Shown: positions 11,501 to 23,992, counted from the stretch's first letter. The stretch is DNA of 64,000 nucleotides from Vitis vinifera (GCF_030704535.1 NC_081823.1:6330501-6394500), one strand, 5' to 3'. Program-made: numbers and translations. Notes: generated by a model not told the origin, from the sequence alone.

Positions 11501-14500
11501 GACTCATGAAAGAAAAGATATATATACATATATATTTTCAGCAGGATAGTCTAGTAATTTTCTTATTGTTAGAATGTGTAAGGCCAGCAACCCATAGTTT
11601 TAGTTGGAGTCCCTTTTTTTAATATTTTATCAGGATGGGTCTTAATAGTTTGTTTTTCTATCAAGTTCTATATTTTCTTTAGCTATTAACTTGAGTAGGA
11701 CAGGGAATTATATTCTTAACAGGAAATAGAATCTTAGGGTGCATTTGGAATGTCAGAATAAGTACGGGACAGGACATAGAGTGTGTTTTAGTTATCATGA
11801 GAATGAATTTTTTTAATCCTATTCACATTTCTAATTGTAGTGCGATCATTGTAATGAATGGAAAGTGGAATGGATTTCACATTCCCATTCCCTATTCCAA
11901 GGTTCCAAACGCACCCTTAATCTTCTTAGGGAAAAGGTTTCTATGAATCTATATAAACCCATCTAGTCTTTCAAATTTAACACTAGAATTTACAAAGTTT
12001 TTAGTGGTTAGCAAGCATAAGGTATGATTGTCTTCTCCTAAGGGACTTTAGGTCTGAATGCTTAGGAAGCTACGTGTGATTGTCAAGGATTTTCCCTGTT
12101 CTTAAGAAATTTTTACAATGTTGGAAATTTAAAGATCCAACAATAGGAAATACACCTATTTCAGGTGTCTACTTTCTAGTTCAAGATGCTTTGGGTTTCT
12201 CCAATGCCTATGTAACTTGGATGCCCACGAGATGCAAATGTCTACTTGCAGCAGACTTGAAGGATCACCTCCAAACAAGATGATACTATCTTGTAAGGTG
12301 TTACTCCTCTCCAGTCCTTTTTGGACCTGCTCCCCACAAAAAGAATGGATGTTAACATGAACACAACCACCCGACCCTATTTTTTCTCTAAAAGGTTGGT
12401 GTCAATGTAGATCCTACACTCCACATGAGTTGGTGCCCCTCCATGCAAAGATGATCCTATTGAGCTGTAAATAGAATAGGAGAATTTTTTTTCCTATTAT
12501 GTTAGTTTCCTATTTCTGTAAATAGATAGGTTTATTAGTTTCCTATTTCTGTAAATAGATAGGTTTATGATTTAGAAATAAGTTAGTTTAGGAATAAGTT
12601 AGTTTCCTATTATGTCTCTTGTTTCCTATTTCTTCTCTTGTAATCTCCTATATAAACCATGTGTATAGTCAATCTAATAGATAGAACTTATTATTTTTCA
12701 TCCCATATTTTGTGTCATGGTATCAGAGCTATAGGTTTTTAAGACCTGAGCATCATTCTGGCCTTCATCGCCATTTTTCTAGCCTTCATAGCTGGATTTT
12801 TTTTTTTTTTATTCACGTGTTCTTTTACCAGCCTTCATTGCTACTGGTTTTTCTTTATCGCAATCTGCCTTAATTCCCAAGAGATCAGATTTTTTTGGTA
12901 GATGTCGGAGGTTGCAGAGACGACTACTACAGCACAATTGGAGGAGATTGTTCGATCTCAACAATCCGGGGAATTGCAAAACATTCAAGCTGCATATAGG
13001 TTAGATGGAAAAAATTACCTTAAATGGTCTCAACTTGTTCGCACTGTGCTGAAAGGGAAATGGAAGATCAGCCATCTTATGGGTACAGGGCCAAAACTGG
13101 GAGATCCCCGTTTTGAAGCATGGGATGAAGAAGATTCTATGATTATAGTGTGGCTGTGGAATTCTATGACTCCTGAGATTAGCGACACATGTATGTTCTT
13201 GGCCACAGCTAAGGATATTTGGGACGCAATCCAACAGACGTATTCACAAGCTAGAGATGCGGCTCAAGTATATGAGGTTAAGGTGAAGACGATTGCTGCA
13301 AAACAGGGAAGTAAAACAGTTACTGAATATGCCAATCAATTGAAAGCTTTGTGGCAAGAACTTGATCATTATAGGGTGATAAAAACCAAATGTCCTGAGG
13401 ATGCCGCTATTCTAAAGGATTTCATTGAACAAGATAGAGTCTATGATTTTCTTGTTGGGCTTAACCCAGAATTTGATCAAGTGAGAATCCAGATTCTTGG
13501 CAAACAGGAGGTTCCACGCGTTAATGAGGTGGTGGCATTGATTCGAGGCGAGGAAAGCCAAAGGAGTGTTATGCTTGAACCACAAACCTTGGATGGATCA
13601 ACCATAGTTGCAAAAACAGAATATTCAGAACAAGGAGAGAATAATCTGCCTAAACACTTAGGTAGAGACAATCAGTGGAAGGAGAACAAGGACAATCTCT
13701 GGTGCACCTTTTGCAAGAAACCAAGGCACACAAAAGAGAAGTGTTGGAAGCTGAATGGTAAACCACCAAGTCGTGAATGGGGAAACCGTGGAGGGCAACA
13801 AAGGCCTCAAGCACACATGTCAGAGCAGCCCAAAACTGAGGAAAATTCAGCAACAGGCGGGTTCAATAGTGAAGAAATGGAGAAGCTGAGAAACTTGTTG
13901 GGATCCCTTGACAAACTTACTGGAACTTGTTCTTTGGCTCTTTCAGGTACACCTTCACTCTCTTTTTGCATAAATGCCTCACATAGAGTTTATGATGACT
14001 CTTGGATAATAGACTCTGGTGCCACAAACCATATGACCTCCAAATCTCAATTTTTCCATACCTATACCCCAAGCCCAAGTAACAAGAAAATTATAGTGGA
14101 CAATGGCTCTTTAGCTGCCATTGCAGGTTTCGGAGACATATACAGCAGTCTCTACCCCAATGGATCCAAACCACAAGTTGGGAGAAGCTAAAGAGGAACC
14201 AATGGTGGATAAAAGAATGTACCAGAGGTTGGTTGGTAGACTCATATACCTTGCTCACACTCGACCAGACATCGCCTACTTGGTGAGCGTGATCAGTCAA
14301 TTCATGCATGATCCAAGAGAACCTCATCTTCAAACTGCTTACAAGGTGCTACATTACTTGAAAAGCAACCCCGGGAAAGAAATTTTGTTCAAGAAGAACA
14401 ATACTCTTGCTCTAGAAGCATACACCGATGCTGACTATGCAGGTTCCCTAGTGGATCGAAGATCAACTACAGGGTATTGTACTTTTCTTGGAGGTAATCT

Positions 14501-17500
14501 AGTAACATGGAGAAGTAAAAAGCAAAATGTGGTAGCAAGGTCGTCTGCAGAATCAGAGTTTAGGGTCATTGCTCAAGGGTTGTGTGAACTACTTTGGTTG
14601 AAGATTATTCTAGATGATTTGAGAATCAAGTGGGATGGTCCTATGAAGCTCTATTGTGACAACAAGTCAGCTATCAATATTGCTCATAACCCTATACAAC
14701 ACGATAGGACAAAACATATTGAGATTGATAGACATTTCATCAAAGAAAAATTGGAGGAAGGAGTAGTATGTATGTCCTATGTTCCATCTGAACATCAATT
14801 AGCTGATATTCTAACAAAAGGGCTGAACAGTTCAATGTTTCACGATCTTGTATTCAAGCTGGGAATGGAAGACATCTATTCCTCAGCTTGAGGGGGAGTG
14901 TTGAGCTGTAAATAGAATAGGAGAATTTTTTTTCCTGTAATGTTAATTTCCTATTTCTGTAAATAGATAGGTTTATTAGTTTTCTATTTCTGTAAATAGA
15001 TAGTTTTATGATTTAGAAATAAGTTAGTTTAGGAATAAGTTAGTTTCCTATTATGTCTCTTGTTTCCTATTTCTTCTCTTGTAATCTCCTATATAAACCA
15101 TGTGTATAGTCAATCTAATAGGTAGAACTTATTATTTTTCGTATCAGACCCTTCAAGTTCATTATGCTCCAGGGTCACTCCAACTGTTTGCACACATCCT
15201 CAAAGACATTATATTTGCAATGTGACACCTTGATGCTACCATGTCAAGTTGAAAGCAATACTCAGGAGGTCATATATAAATGCATCTTGAAAATGGGTTT
15301 ATCCCACCCATCATCAAGAAACTGAGACCAGATAAGAATTTTGGTCTAGTGGATGTACCTAGAGGCTCATCAAGCTAAGATAAACCACAACATGCATTAG
15401 GCCTTTAACCAAATTGAGAATAGGGATCCATCGTGTTCAAGGGACATTTGTAACTGTCAGTGCAGTTAAGCCAAAGTCTTTGCCAGATTTTGGTGGTCTA
15501 TCATTAGTTAAGTTATTTCCCACCAAAATAGTTGTCCTCTAGGCATCCTATGCAAAGAACTTATGGGTCTCATTTTGAGGAAGACATCTTTTCCATTGAA
15601 AAAAGAACTTTCAACCATCACCAAGAGCTGTTAATCCCATTTTCAGGAGTTCTCACCCAAGTGTCCCCAAGTGTTCCCAAGTGTCTTGTCACTAACTCGC
15701 TCCACTGCTGTCTCCTCTCAACCTGTTCTGCACTCTATCAGACCTCAATACTTCATCATTCATGTAAAATCTATGTAACTTACCTCCTATCTTACAAAGA
15801 ATCCTCCATCAACAGCAAGGAATCTGAACTTTATTCAACCAAGAGGTTTTGAATGAAAAAACTGAACCACTCCAGTGTCTAATCATGAATGTTCAGAAAA
15901 AATATAGAAATATGATTCCAAAAACTCCAGTAGAAACAAAGTCCATTCAAACGTTTCTGATAATGAATATTTGATAAAGCCAAGTGTTGGCAAAAGGAGT
16001 TTTTTGGTATGAATTCGGGCGCTCATGGATACCCTAATCTCTCAACATGGCCAATTACGTTTTTGTACCAGTAGACCTTCTGTGCACGAAGTTTCTGTGT
16101 TATTACTCTTCAGGAATGTCATTAAAGCCACCTTCCCAACTACTAACCATAAAGACAACACATCCATACAGCTCCACATGCCCCCATTGATATGTGCACA
16201 GACCAAGAATCAATCACTCAAATAAGGAACTAACTAGCATATTAGCTTCCATAGAACAATTTTTAACTTCTCATTCTAGATACCTTTCTGGAAAATGTGT
16301 CTCTGAAGTCAAGCAGTTCAGATATTAAGATTTCATAAAATAAAAGGAACTTATACATTATGAACCACCTCTGCGAAGCTTGTGCCAATACCATACTGTA
16401 AGAAAAGAATCTAACTATTCTGACTTAATTTTACTGAAATATTGCAGCAGTTAGGTTATAGATGTCATAAAACATCCGTAAAAGAACCATAATTTATACA
16501 AAGGAAAATGACATACAATTACACAAGATATGCAACACGAATATTAATGTTTACCTAGCTGTAATATAGAACATGGCATGGAAGCAACATAAAGTTTTTG
16601 AAGAAAGAAAAATGTCCCAGATATGAATGGCAGGAGTACAGCAAAGGCATGATTTGCCATAGCTTACCTGATCCCAGCAACAATGCCAGCTGGCATTATC
16701 TTGGAGGTTTGCATATAGCGCTGACCCATGACCCATGTGAGTGCAGCAGCACAAACTGTTTCAAGGGCAGATGGATCAGTTCAGGTAACAACTTTTGTAA
16801 AAATTGAGAAGTTAAAATTACAAGGAGCTCAGCAGAAAAGGAAAAGAATGTTTAATTTCTAATCTATTTCATCTAGTAAGCTTCTGGTATCAATTAGCCA
16901 AAGTCCTGAATCCCCAACTCTCTGCCAATTCTAATTTTGGTCTAACAAAGTAATGAAAATCCTTCCTTTTTATGTGTTCCTTTTACTACCACCCTCAGGA
17001 GATAGTACGACTAAACTTTATGTGGAAAAGTCATTGAGTACATCTTGCAAGTAAGGAAGCAGTTATGTTTTTTAGAGCAGTACGCATCATCAAGGACTCT
17101 TTGACTAATTTGGTGTGCCCTTAACTCATGATGAGCATTTATTGGAAATCAATGAATTCTCCCACTTTTGCTAGACCTTGCTTCTCTTCACAAGCAAATT
17201 TGTAATGTCTGACCCAACCTCTAGCTACATTTGGCTTTGGATAAGTGAAGCTCATGCCATCCAAATTGTGTAAATCTACCTCCCTCTGAATCCCTACTAA
17301 TGGCTTGGCAGCTCCTTCCAATATTAGAGAGCTTCACATCTTACCAAGCTAAACATGAACTGAGCTGATCAACCACACTTTCAAGTAGCCCAATCAATCA
17401 ACTACAGTTTGCAACTTCAAACCAATAACTCTACATGATCTATGTAAGGGAGACCAATCCTTATCGGGAGCAAAAGGCATAGAGTCACCCATCACAAGTT

Positions 17501-18501
17501 TCCAGTACAGATGATCTATAGTCCTTTTGAAAAGAAAATGCTTGGAATTTTGCTTTTGAAGTGAAACACCAAAAGCGTAATTAGACTCATAGTACAGTCT
17601 GAAAAATCAGTTGGATTGTATAATTCAGTATTATGGCTATGGATGTCATCGTATCTGTTCATCCAGCTCCATATTCTGAAATGAATAGCTATCAGGCTCC
17701 TGCCTGGTGTACATTATCTGTCACTAAAAAAAGGGAAAAAAAAAAAAAAGAGAACAGAGCTTCGAAAATTTTGATATGGATGAATAGGAATATGAAATCT
17801 AGCGATTTCAATATTATTTGACCAGAATTATAAACTTGGCAGATGAAACTATCCTCCTCAGCATACGATAGAATTCACAAGTGATCCCCAATGACCAGGG
17901 GATGGATCTATAATCTGAAATTTTGATATTACCAAACCACAAGATTCAAGCTTCTGTTTCCTATGCAACTCACGACGAAGAAAACCCTTAGAAAAAGATA
18001 ATTACAAAGGGGCCGAATTAGAATCACAACCAAACACAGACCCACCTCAGTTTTTCCCCAAAACTTCGAAAAAAAAACAACGTCAATTACCAAACTGATA
18101 TTCATAGATTCCGTGTTTCCAACACTCAAAACTAAACCAAGACTCCAAAGAAGACAAAATTCCAAAGTTACCCAATAGAACCACAATCATAAACAGACCC
18201 ACCTCACCTTTTTCCCCCCGAATTTTAACAAAACACCATATCTGAATCTAAATTTAACAAAAGTGCAAATTTCCAAAACTGTTCAAAAGAACTGAACAAT
18301 ACCCGTTTCAAGAATCAAGGCAAGGTATGAGTTCTTCTTCTTCTTGAAGGCTTTGAGACTCAAATAACCAGCAAGAATGAGCACAAATCCAGTGCCCAAG
18401 CCCCCACCTAGAGAAGCAAGGCTCCCCTTCTTGGCATACCCAACAATGCCCCCACCAACCAGGACCAATCCATAAGGGATTGTGAAGCAAAAATCGTGCA
18501 T
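8585..18501 (-). CDS. Tmem14/FAX-family small membrane protein (fatty acid export-like), three exons
   Basis: The 119-aa product belongs to the Tmem14 (UPF0136) family, which in plants includes the FATTY ACID EXPORT (FAX) proteins; its small size with no plastid transit peptide fits the ER/secretory FAX5-7 type. The start reads MHDFCFTIPYGLVLVGGG, and hydrophobic glycine-rich helices cover most of the length. Exons on the minus strand are 18303-18501, 16668-16755 and 8585-8657 (199, 88 and 73 nt). The junctions keep phase: ALILET-VCAAALTW across the first and AGI-S-ALMTTFYLYK across the second. The C-terminus NHIPTKAE is typical. Intron 2 is about 8.0 kb and contains three MITE-like elements and a copia element. 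The transport role is inferred from the family and not shown by sequence. Confidence 0.88.
9274..9555. mobile_element. MITE-like element with TTGGTTCTTAGAA terminal inverted repeats
   Basis: The left end (AGG..TTGGTTCTTAGAA) and right end (TTCTAAGAACCAA..GCCT) are inverted copies matching at about 18 of 22 positions. The interior is AT-rich and non-coding, about 280 bp long. It lies in FAX intron 2. Confidence 0.6.
9636..9929. mobile_element. Second MITE-like element, same terminal family
   Basis: It begins AGGCTATGTTT and ends AAACATAGCCT, with an AT-rich interior of about 290 bp. The right end reads GGAACCAAACATAGCCT, the same terminus as the element 80 bp away. It too lies in FAX intron 2. 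Confidence 0.55.
11737..11916. mobile_element. Tourist/PIF-Harbinger-type MITE, 180 bp
   Basis: Terminal inverted repeats GGGTGCATTTGGAA and TTCCAAACGCACCC differ at one base. They are flanked by the 3-bp direct repeat TTA (11734-11736 and 11917-11919), the target preference of PIF/Harbinger elements. The interior is non-coding. It lies in FAX intron 2. Confidence 0.8.
12461..12717 (+). repeat. 5' LTR of the copia element
   Basis: It starts TGAGCTGTAAATAG and ends TGTGTCA immediately before the primer binding site. It contains a tandem 29-bp duplication built on TTTCCTATTTCTGTAAATAG and a TATA-like CCTATATAAACC near its 3' end. Confidence 0.85.
14902..15141 (+). repeat. 3' LTR of the copia element
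   Basis: It follows the polypurine tract directly, repeats the 5' LTR at about 97% identity and carries the same internal duplication. It is slightly shorter than the 5' LTR. Confidence 0.85.
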
Positions 18502-20500
18502 TCTGGCGAGATGGTTTTCTTGGGAAAATGAAATTTTTCACCGAAAATACAGTTCGGTCAAGAGAAAAACGATCTGTTATTTCTTCCACCACCTTGTGGG
18601 ATATTCTTCATGTCTACTGTGGAGAAAAGTGGCGCGTGGAGTTCGTGTGGTCAACCAACTCCTAGTTTTTGTTTTGTGGACGGATTTGCCCTCATTAAAT
18701 TTTAACTTGCCGAAGGTGCCCTTAGGCCTTTTCCTTCCCACATGGGCAGCTTTCTAAAATCTTCCAATAAGTGAGGGTAAAAGTGTAACGTAAGAACAAT
18801 AAATGCCCCAACAATTCTTTTCACCCCACCCTTTTTCTATTAAATAAAATATAAATATAAAAGGACAAAACCGTAATTCTACCTCTCATTCCTCCCTTTC
18901 TTCCTTCATTTCCCTCTTCCACTTCTCATCGCTAAAATTTCCCCTTTTTATCCGAAAATTCTAAACTTAAGGGGGAAAACAAATTTCTAATATTTCTAAG
19001 AAATTAGAAGACAATCGAAAAATAAAGTTGGAGAGATGACTTCAATACCTCAAGAAACTCTTCAAGTCTTCTCTTTAATCTTCACATCCAAGTCTAAATA
19101 TTATAAAAATCTTCAAATTCAAATGCAAAGATTTGAATATTGAAAAAAAATTTGAGAGTTCAAAGTTCGTTAAGAACATATTCAGAGTTATCCAAAAATT
19201 AAACCTCAAATGTTTTTTATTCGAAGTTAATCACTTAAGCCTCATATTCAGAATATAGATTGTAATCTATTCTTCAAATTAGTAAATAAAATCGATTTAG
19301 CTACTAATTTTTCTTTTAAAGAGATTTGTGTGTACAAATTTCTTACACCCCACTAGGATAAGCTTTATTTCTCATTTCTTCTTTACGAATCAAAGATCTT
19401 TAAATGGAATCTAAGAAAAGGTTTAGCCTCATGACTTAAAAGTAAAGTAAAAGCAACTTCCCAACGACAAACGTAAATTACTTCACCTAATCAATCAAGT
19501 TACAAATCATGAAGTAGTCTTTTCCAAGAATCTAATCACCTCATTAGCTTTGTCGGGGGTAAAGAAGGACATGGTTGAGCAAATAGTAAAACACAACCAT
19601 CTCTTAAGAAACATTTTTAAACCATATGTATCTACATAGCTAATGAGACAATAAATATGACAGTATACTTATATTTGTATCATGTGTATCTCCACAAGGA
19701 ACTTTTGTAATGTTGAAGCTACATCATTCATGATTATTGAAGCATATTTTATTAAAATGTAAGTTACGAGATTAGTTAGGGTTATTAAAGTAACTTGAAA
19801 AATACAATCAAGGACGATATATTAATCAATGTGTTTTTTCATAAGTTTGGACTCGTAGTAGGACCAACAAATGAACGCCATACATCATGTTAACATGCAT
19901 TTAAACAAGTTACCTCTACAAAGATATATATGACTAAGAGTATGACCACTAAAGAAAACTATTTCACTAGAAACACATTTAGTAGAAATACTACAAAACA
20001 CATTCTTAATAATTATATAGAGATCACATTGAGTAATTTTATAAATTTTTAGAAGTAATTTTAAAAAATTTATCAATTATTTAATGTTTGTAAGAAAGCC
20101 CTTCTCAACATTAACAATTGTTTTTATCTTCTTTGAAAATCACTTACTAATGGACTTAAACCACCTCATATAATCTAATATTTTACAATTTTTTTTTTTT
20201 TAAAATATATATATATATAAGAAAAATATTTTTAAAAAAATAAAATTAAGGAAAATAAAAATATATTTAAAGTTAATGAATTATTTTTATACATTATTTT
20301 AAACTCATTTTATTTATTTTACATCTTCTATTTATAAATATTAAATAATTTATAAATTTTTAATTATTTTTATTTATTTATTATTTTTTTATTATAAAAC
20401 AAAATATGAGAAAATCATTATATATATATATATTTTATCTTCTTTAAAAAGTTTGATAAAACTTTATACTTTTTAATGATTTAAATTAATTTTAAGAAAC
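18502..20500. other. Divergent intergenic region between the FAX and DTW genes
   Basis: About 2 kb separates the two divergently transcribed genes and should hold both promoters. Pyrimidine-rich text at 18820-18960 is the least AT-rich part. From about 20190 to 20420 the sequence is extremely AT-rich and resembles the interior of the MITE-like element at 9370-9500. No gene is visible. Confidence 0.45.
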
Positions 20501-20760
20501 GATGTCGTTTCAAGCAACAAACGTCCCGAACGACGCCGTTAGGTCCCTACACATGTCGTCTTCCACACCACTACCAGCTAGGTTTTACACAAAACCAGGA
20601 TTTTCGATCCACAGTCCGATGCCATATCCACCCAATGCTGGTTCCCATTCGGTCCCGAATCGGATCAATTCCCGGTTTAAACCCGATTTACTCCATTCTC
20701 AATCCTGTACGTTCCGAAATTCACACCCTCTCTCAAACCTCTCAAACCCTAGCCCTACAA

Positions 20761-22026
20761 ATGGCAACTCAGACCAATTCCAAGAGACCCATTTGCCCAT
20801 CGTGTTCCAAACCCGCCCGGACCTGTCTCTGCTCTCGGATCCCGATTCGGGGTCTTGAGAATAAGGTGGGTGTTACCATTCTTCAACACAGTTTAGAAAG
20901 AAAGCATCCTCTTAATTCCACAAGAATTGCAACCCTAGGGCTGAAGAACCTCACTGTAGCGTCTGTTTCTGATGTCAATTTCGAAGCCCAGTTCGAAATC
21001 CGGTTGCTGGAATTGGGTTTGGGTCGGAATGGTTTGGAAAGTTTGGATTTTGATCAAGGTTCGGGGTATAGAGAAACCCTAAAACTAGGTTTTGAGAATG
21101 TTAATGGAGTCAATTCAGTAGAGAAAAGGCCTCAGGTTATTGACACCAGTGTGGGATGGAGCCTGGAAATGGATCATAAAGGTGTTTTGAACGGTGAAAA
21201 TCCCTGGGAAAACAGGGAATTCATGCAGAATTCAAGCTTATCATTGTCCAGTGATGCCTCGGTTGCAGAGACAGACTATGAATTTACTGTCAAGGAATGC
21301 ATTGGGGGGAAGAGACGAGCCAATCTGGATGTGGGTCTGGATGATAAGACTGAAGTTAGCCATGAGAACAAGCTTTTGAAATTGGATTGTAATCCAATTG
21401 AGACTGTTGCCAGAGAGAAGGAAGACTGTGTCATCACTGCAACCATTGGCAAATATGGCCTCATCAGCTCTCTCACCCATATTTGGATGTCCCAAACTCA
21501 TTTACAGAAACCCAATTTTGATCACATTTTGGCCTCTCCAGTGGCCCTTGATGATCTAGCAAAAGGGTTTGTTGTAAAAAAGTTGCAGAAGAGGCAAGTG
21601 ACCGAGGGACAAGAATTTGAAGAGTATGAAGAGTATGAAGAGTTTGAAATTGCTGTTCCTCCAGGAAGTGTACTACTCTTCCCAAGTGAAAAATCAGTTG
21701 CAGTGGAGGAAATTGATTTTGAGGTGAAGAACCTGATAGTGTTGGATGGGACATGGGCTAAAGCAAAGAGAATGTACAATGAGAACCCCTGGTTGAAGCT
21801 CTTGCCACATTTGAAGTTGGAGGTGGAGAAGATGAGCTTGTATAGCGAAGTGAGGCATCAGCCAAAGGCTGGATACTTGTCCACCATTGAGAGCATCGTG
21901 TATTCGCTCAAGGCAGTGGGCGATAATCCTGAGGGGTTAGACGGTCTCTTAGATGTTTTCGAGTCCATGGTTGGAGATCAAAGGCAATGCAAAGATGAGA
22001 GATTGAGCAAAGCATCTCTACTGTAA
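20761..22026 (+). CDS. DTW-domain protein, tRNA-uridine aminocarboxypropyltransferase-like (DTWD2 type), single exon
   Basis: DTW proteins (TapT/DTWD1/DTWD2) transfer the 3-amino-3-carboxypropyl group of S-adenosylmethionine to uridine in tRNA, making acp3U. From the ATG at 20761 the protein is 421 aa. It starts with a zinc-binding cysteine cluster CPSCSKPARTCLC (residues 12-24), continues with HSLERKHPLNSTRIATLGL, and carries the hallmark DxTW motif as DGTW (329-332) in LIVLDGTWAKAKRM, then GYLSTIES. Residues of about 100-220 form a variable plant insertion, and an acidic EEYEEYEEFE run precedes the C-terminal catalytic part. An in-frame upstream ATG at 20635 would add 42 residues rich in S, P and R and lacking acids at first, possibly an organellar targeting extension. 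The 20761 start was preferred because the zinc cluster follows at once. Function is inferred from family. Confidence 0.85.
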   Translation: MATQTNSKRPICPSCSKPARTCLCSRIPIRGLENKVGVTILQHSLERKHPLNSTRIATLGLKNLTVASVSDVNFEAQFEIRLLELGLGRNGLESLDFDQGSGYRETLKLGFENVNGVNSVEKRPQVIDTSVGWSLEMDHKGVLNGENPWENREFMQNSSLSLSSDASVAETDYEFTVKECIGGKRRANLDVGLDDKTEVSHENKLLKLDCNPIETVAREKEDCVITATIGKYGLISSLTHIWMSQTHLQKPNFDHILASPVALDDLAKGFVVKKLQKRQVTEGQEFEEYEEYEEFEIAVPPGSVLLFPSEKSVAVEEIDFEVKNLIVLDGTWAKAKRMYNENPWLKLLPHLKLEVEKMSLYSEVRHQPKAGYLSTIESIVYSLKAVGDNPEGLDGLLDVFESMVGDQRQCKDERLSKASLL

Positions 22027-22029
22027 CCC

Positions 22030-22957
22030 TTGTATGCCTTTCTGACTTTCAACTGTATTTTATCAATCTGCTTATGCATCAATTCAAAAATATGGTGCAG
22101 TAGCCCAGGTTCTACCATTCTTCAGCCCCCATCCACCCCCCATTGCAAGGACAATAGGGGTGGGACAAAGATTGAAAAGGAGGGTTCCTTTGGTCATTTC
22201 ATATTTAAATTCTTTTTTTAAAATGAAAAAAATGTGTACATGTAGAGAGATTGGATTGATGCATTTAACAGCCAAGTTTACATAAAAAGAATTCATATTT
22301 GCATCCCATTAATCACTTCACACATTCACTTTAAAATATCAATTTTATTAACAAAAACTAACTTAAGTTGCACTCGAAAAACAATTTCTTTGTCCTCAAT
22401 GCCCCCTAATTTTCAAGAATTAGTTACTTCAACAGAATTGTTATATAGGTGTTCAAAGTACGAACGAGATGAATGTTTGTTGTCTCAACCATTTTCTTAA
22501 TCCTGATTCCAATAAGGAAAAAGGGTAATTTATAACAAAGTTTTTGTATTGTTGATTCCTAGGTGTAGTGCTTCTTCCCCTATATCGACTATTGGTACGA
22601 GTGGAGTAGGATTGACCTCGAATATAGAACATATAGGTATAATCTTATTGCAGGAACACTCATCGTTCGCTTAGAGGAAGTTAGCTGGAGCAGGACATTA
22701 TTGGCTGTGAACTAACAACATTCATTGTAAGAAATTTAATATACCTATTTATTTTCTCAATTTTTTTCTTCTCAACAACAATCCTTTTAGGAAAACTTGT
22801 TTGTTGACAAAAAGTATTAGAGATAAGTTTAAAATTAATTCCTACGTTTTTTTATGTATATTTTTAATCCACACATTAATATTAAACTTCTTTGCGAAAA
22901 AAAAGTAATTGAGATAAGTTCAAATCTAATTGCAGCCTCATTTTTTTTAGTTCACAT
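22030..22957. other. DTW gene 3' flank, no gene seen
   Basis: AT-rich flank with presumed 3' UTR signals. No coding pattern or named repeat was seen. Confidence 0.4.
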
Positions 22958-23907
22958 GAATAAGTTTATGTAAATTTTATTAGTAAAAAAAAAAAAAGAC
23001 ATAAAAAGAATGTTCCAAAGGATATTTTAAGTAAAATTTTAGACAACAATATTTTGATTATTTCATTAAAATTGTATTTGATAATAATTTTAGAAAATCT
23101 TTTTAATATTTTTAATATTTAGAACCTGTTTGACAATGATTTTAGAAAAAATAAATTATAACATTTTTAATTTATTATTTAAGTGTTAGAATATTTGAAT
23201 AAGTTTATGTAAATTTTATTAGTAAAAAAAAAAAAAAAAAAGACATAAAAAGAATGTTCGAAAGGATATTTTAAGTAAAATTTTAGACAACAATATTTTG
23301 ATTCTTTCATTAAAATTGTATTTGATAATAATTTTAGAAAATCTTTTTTATATTTTTAATATTTAGAACCTGTTTGAATGATTTTAGAAAAAATAAATTA
23401 TAACATTTTTAATTTATTATTTAAGTGTTAGAATATTTGAATAAGTTTATGTAAATTTTATTAGTAAAAAAAAAAAAGACATAAAAAGAATGTTCCAAAG
23501 GATATTTTAAGTAAAATTTTAAACAACAATATTTTGATTATTTCATTAAAATTGTATTTGATAATAATTTTAGAAAATCTTTTTTATATTTTTAATATTT
23601 AGAACCTATTTGACAATGATTTTAGAAAAAATAAATTATAACATTTTTAATTTATTATTTAAGTGTTAGAATATTTGAATAAGTTTATGTAATTAGTAAA
23701 AAAAAAAAGACATAAAAAGAATGTTCAAAAGGATATTTTAAGTAAAATTTTAGACAACAATATTTTGATTATTTCATTAAAATTGTATTTGATAATAATT
23801 TTAGAAAATCTTTTTTATATTTTTAATATTTAGAACCTGTTTGACAATGATTTTAGAAAAAATAAATTATAACATTTTTAATTTATTATTTAAGTGTTAG
23901 AATATTT
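22958..23907. repeat. Four tandem ~238-bp repeats
   Basis: Units start at 22958, 23197, 23439 and 23677, each opening GAATAAGTTTATGTAA and closing GTGTTAGAATATTT. They are nearly identical and differ mainly in the length of the poly-A tract and in a few bases. The sequence is AT-rich and non-coding. The high similarity points to recent amplification or homogenisation. Confidence 0.92.
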
Positions 23908-23992
23908 AGAAACGTTTCTTAAAATTACTGTCAAACATAAGTATCAAAAATGTTAAAAATGCTTTCTAAAATCATTATAAGTCGAAATCTAA

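Larger units (their letters stand above)
12461..15141 (+). mobile_element. Ty1/copia LTR retrotransposon, incomplete copy in FAX intron 2
   Basis: A 5' LTR (12461-12717) is followed by a tRNA-Met-type primer site TGGTATCAGAGC (12718-12729), gag (from 12902, with a UBN2-type core and a CCHC-like zinc knuckle near 13700-13750), the beginning of protease (SGATNHM near 14010-14035), the RNase H end of pol (YTDADYAG and YCDNKSAINIAHNP, about 14190-14890), a polypurine tract GAGGGGGAGTG (14890-14900) and a 3' LTR (14902-15141). The copy is broken and well short of full length, so it could only move with help from another element. The LTRs differ at about seven sites in 240, roughly 3%. At common plant rates that suggests an age near one million years, with wide error. 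It sits in the opposite direction to its host gene. Confidence 0.88.

Noticed and set aside
20502-20858. 118-codon frame overlapping the DTW gene start
   Set aside because: It runs in a different frame through the conserved CxxC region of the DTW protein, which is clearly the coding frame there; serine/proline-rich text without motifs.
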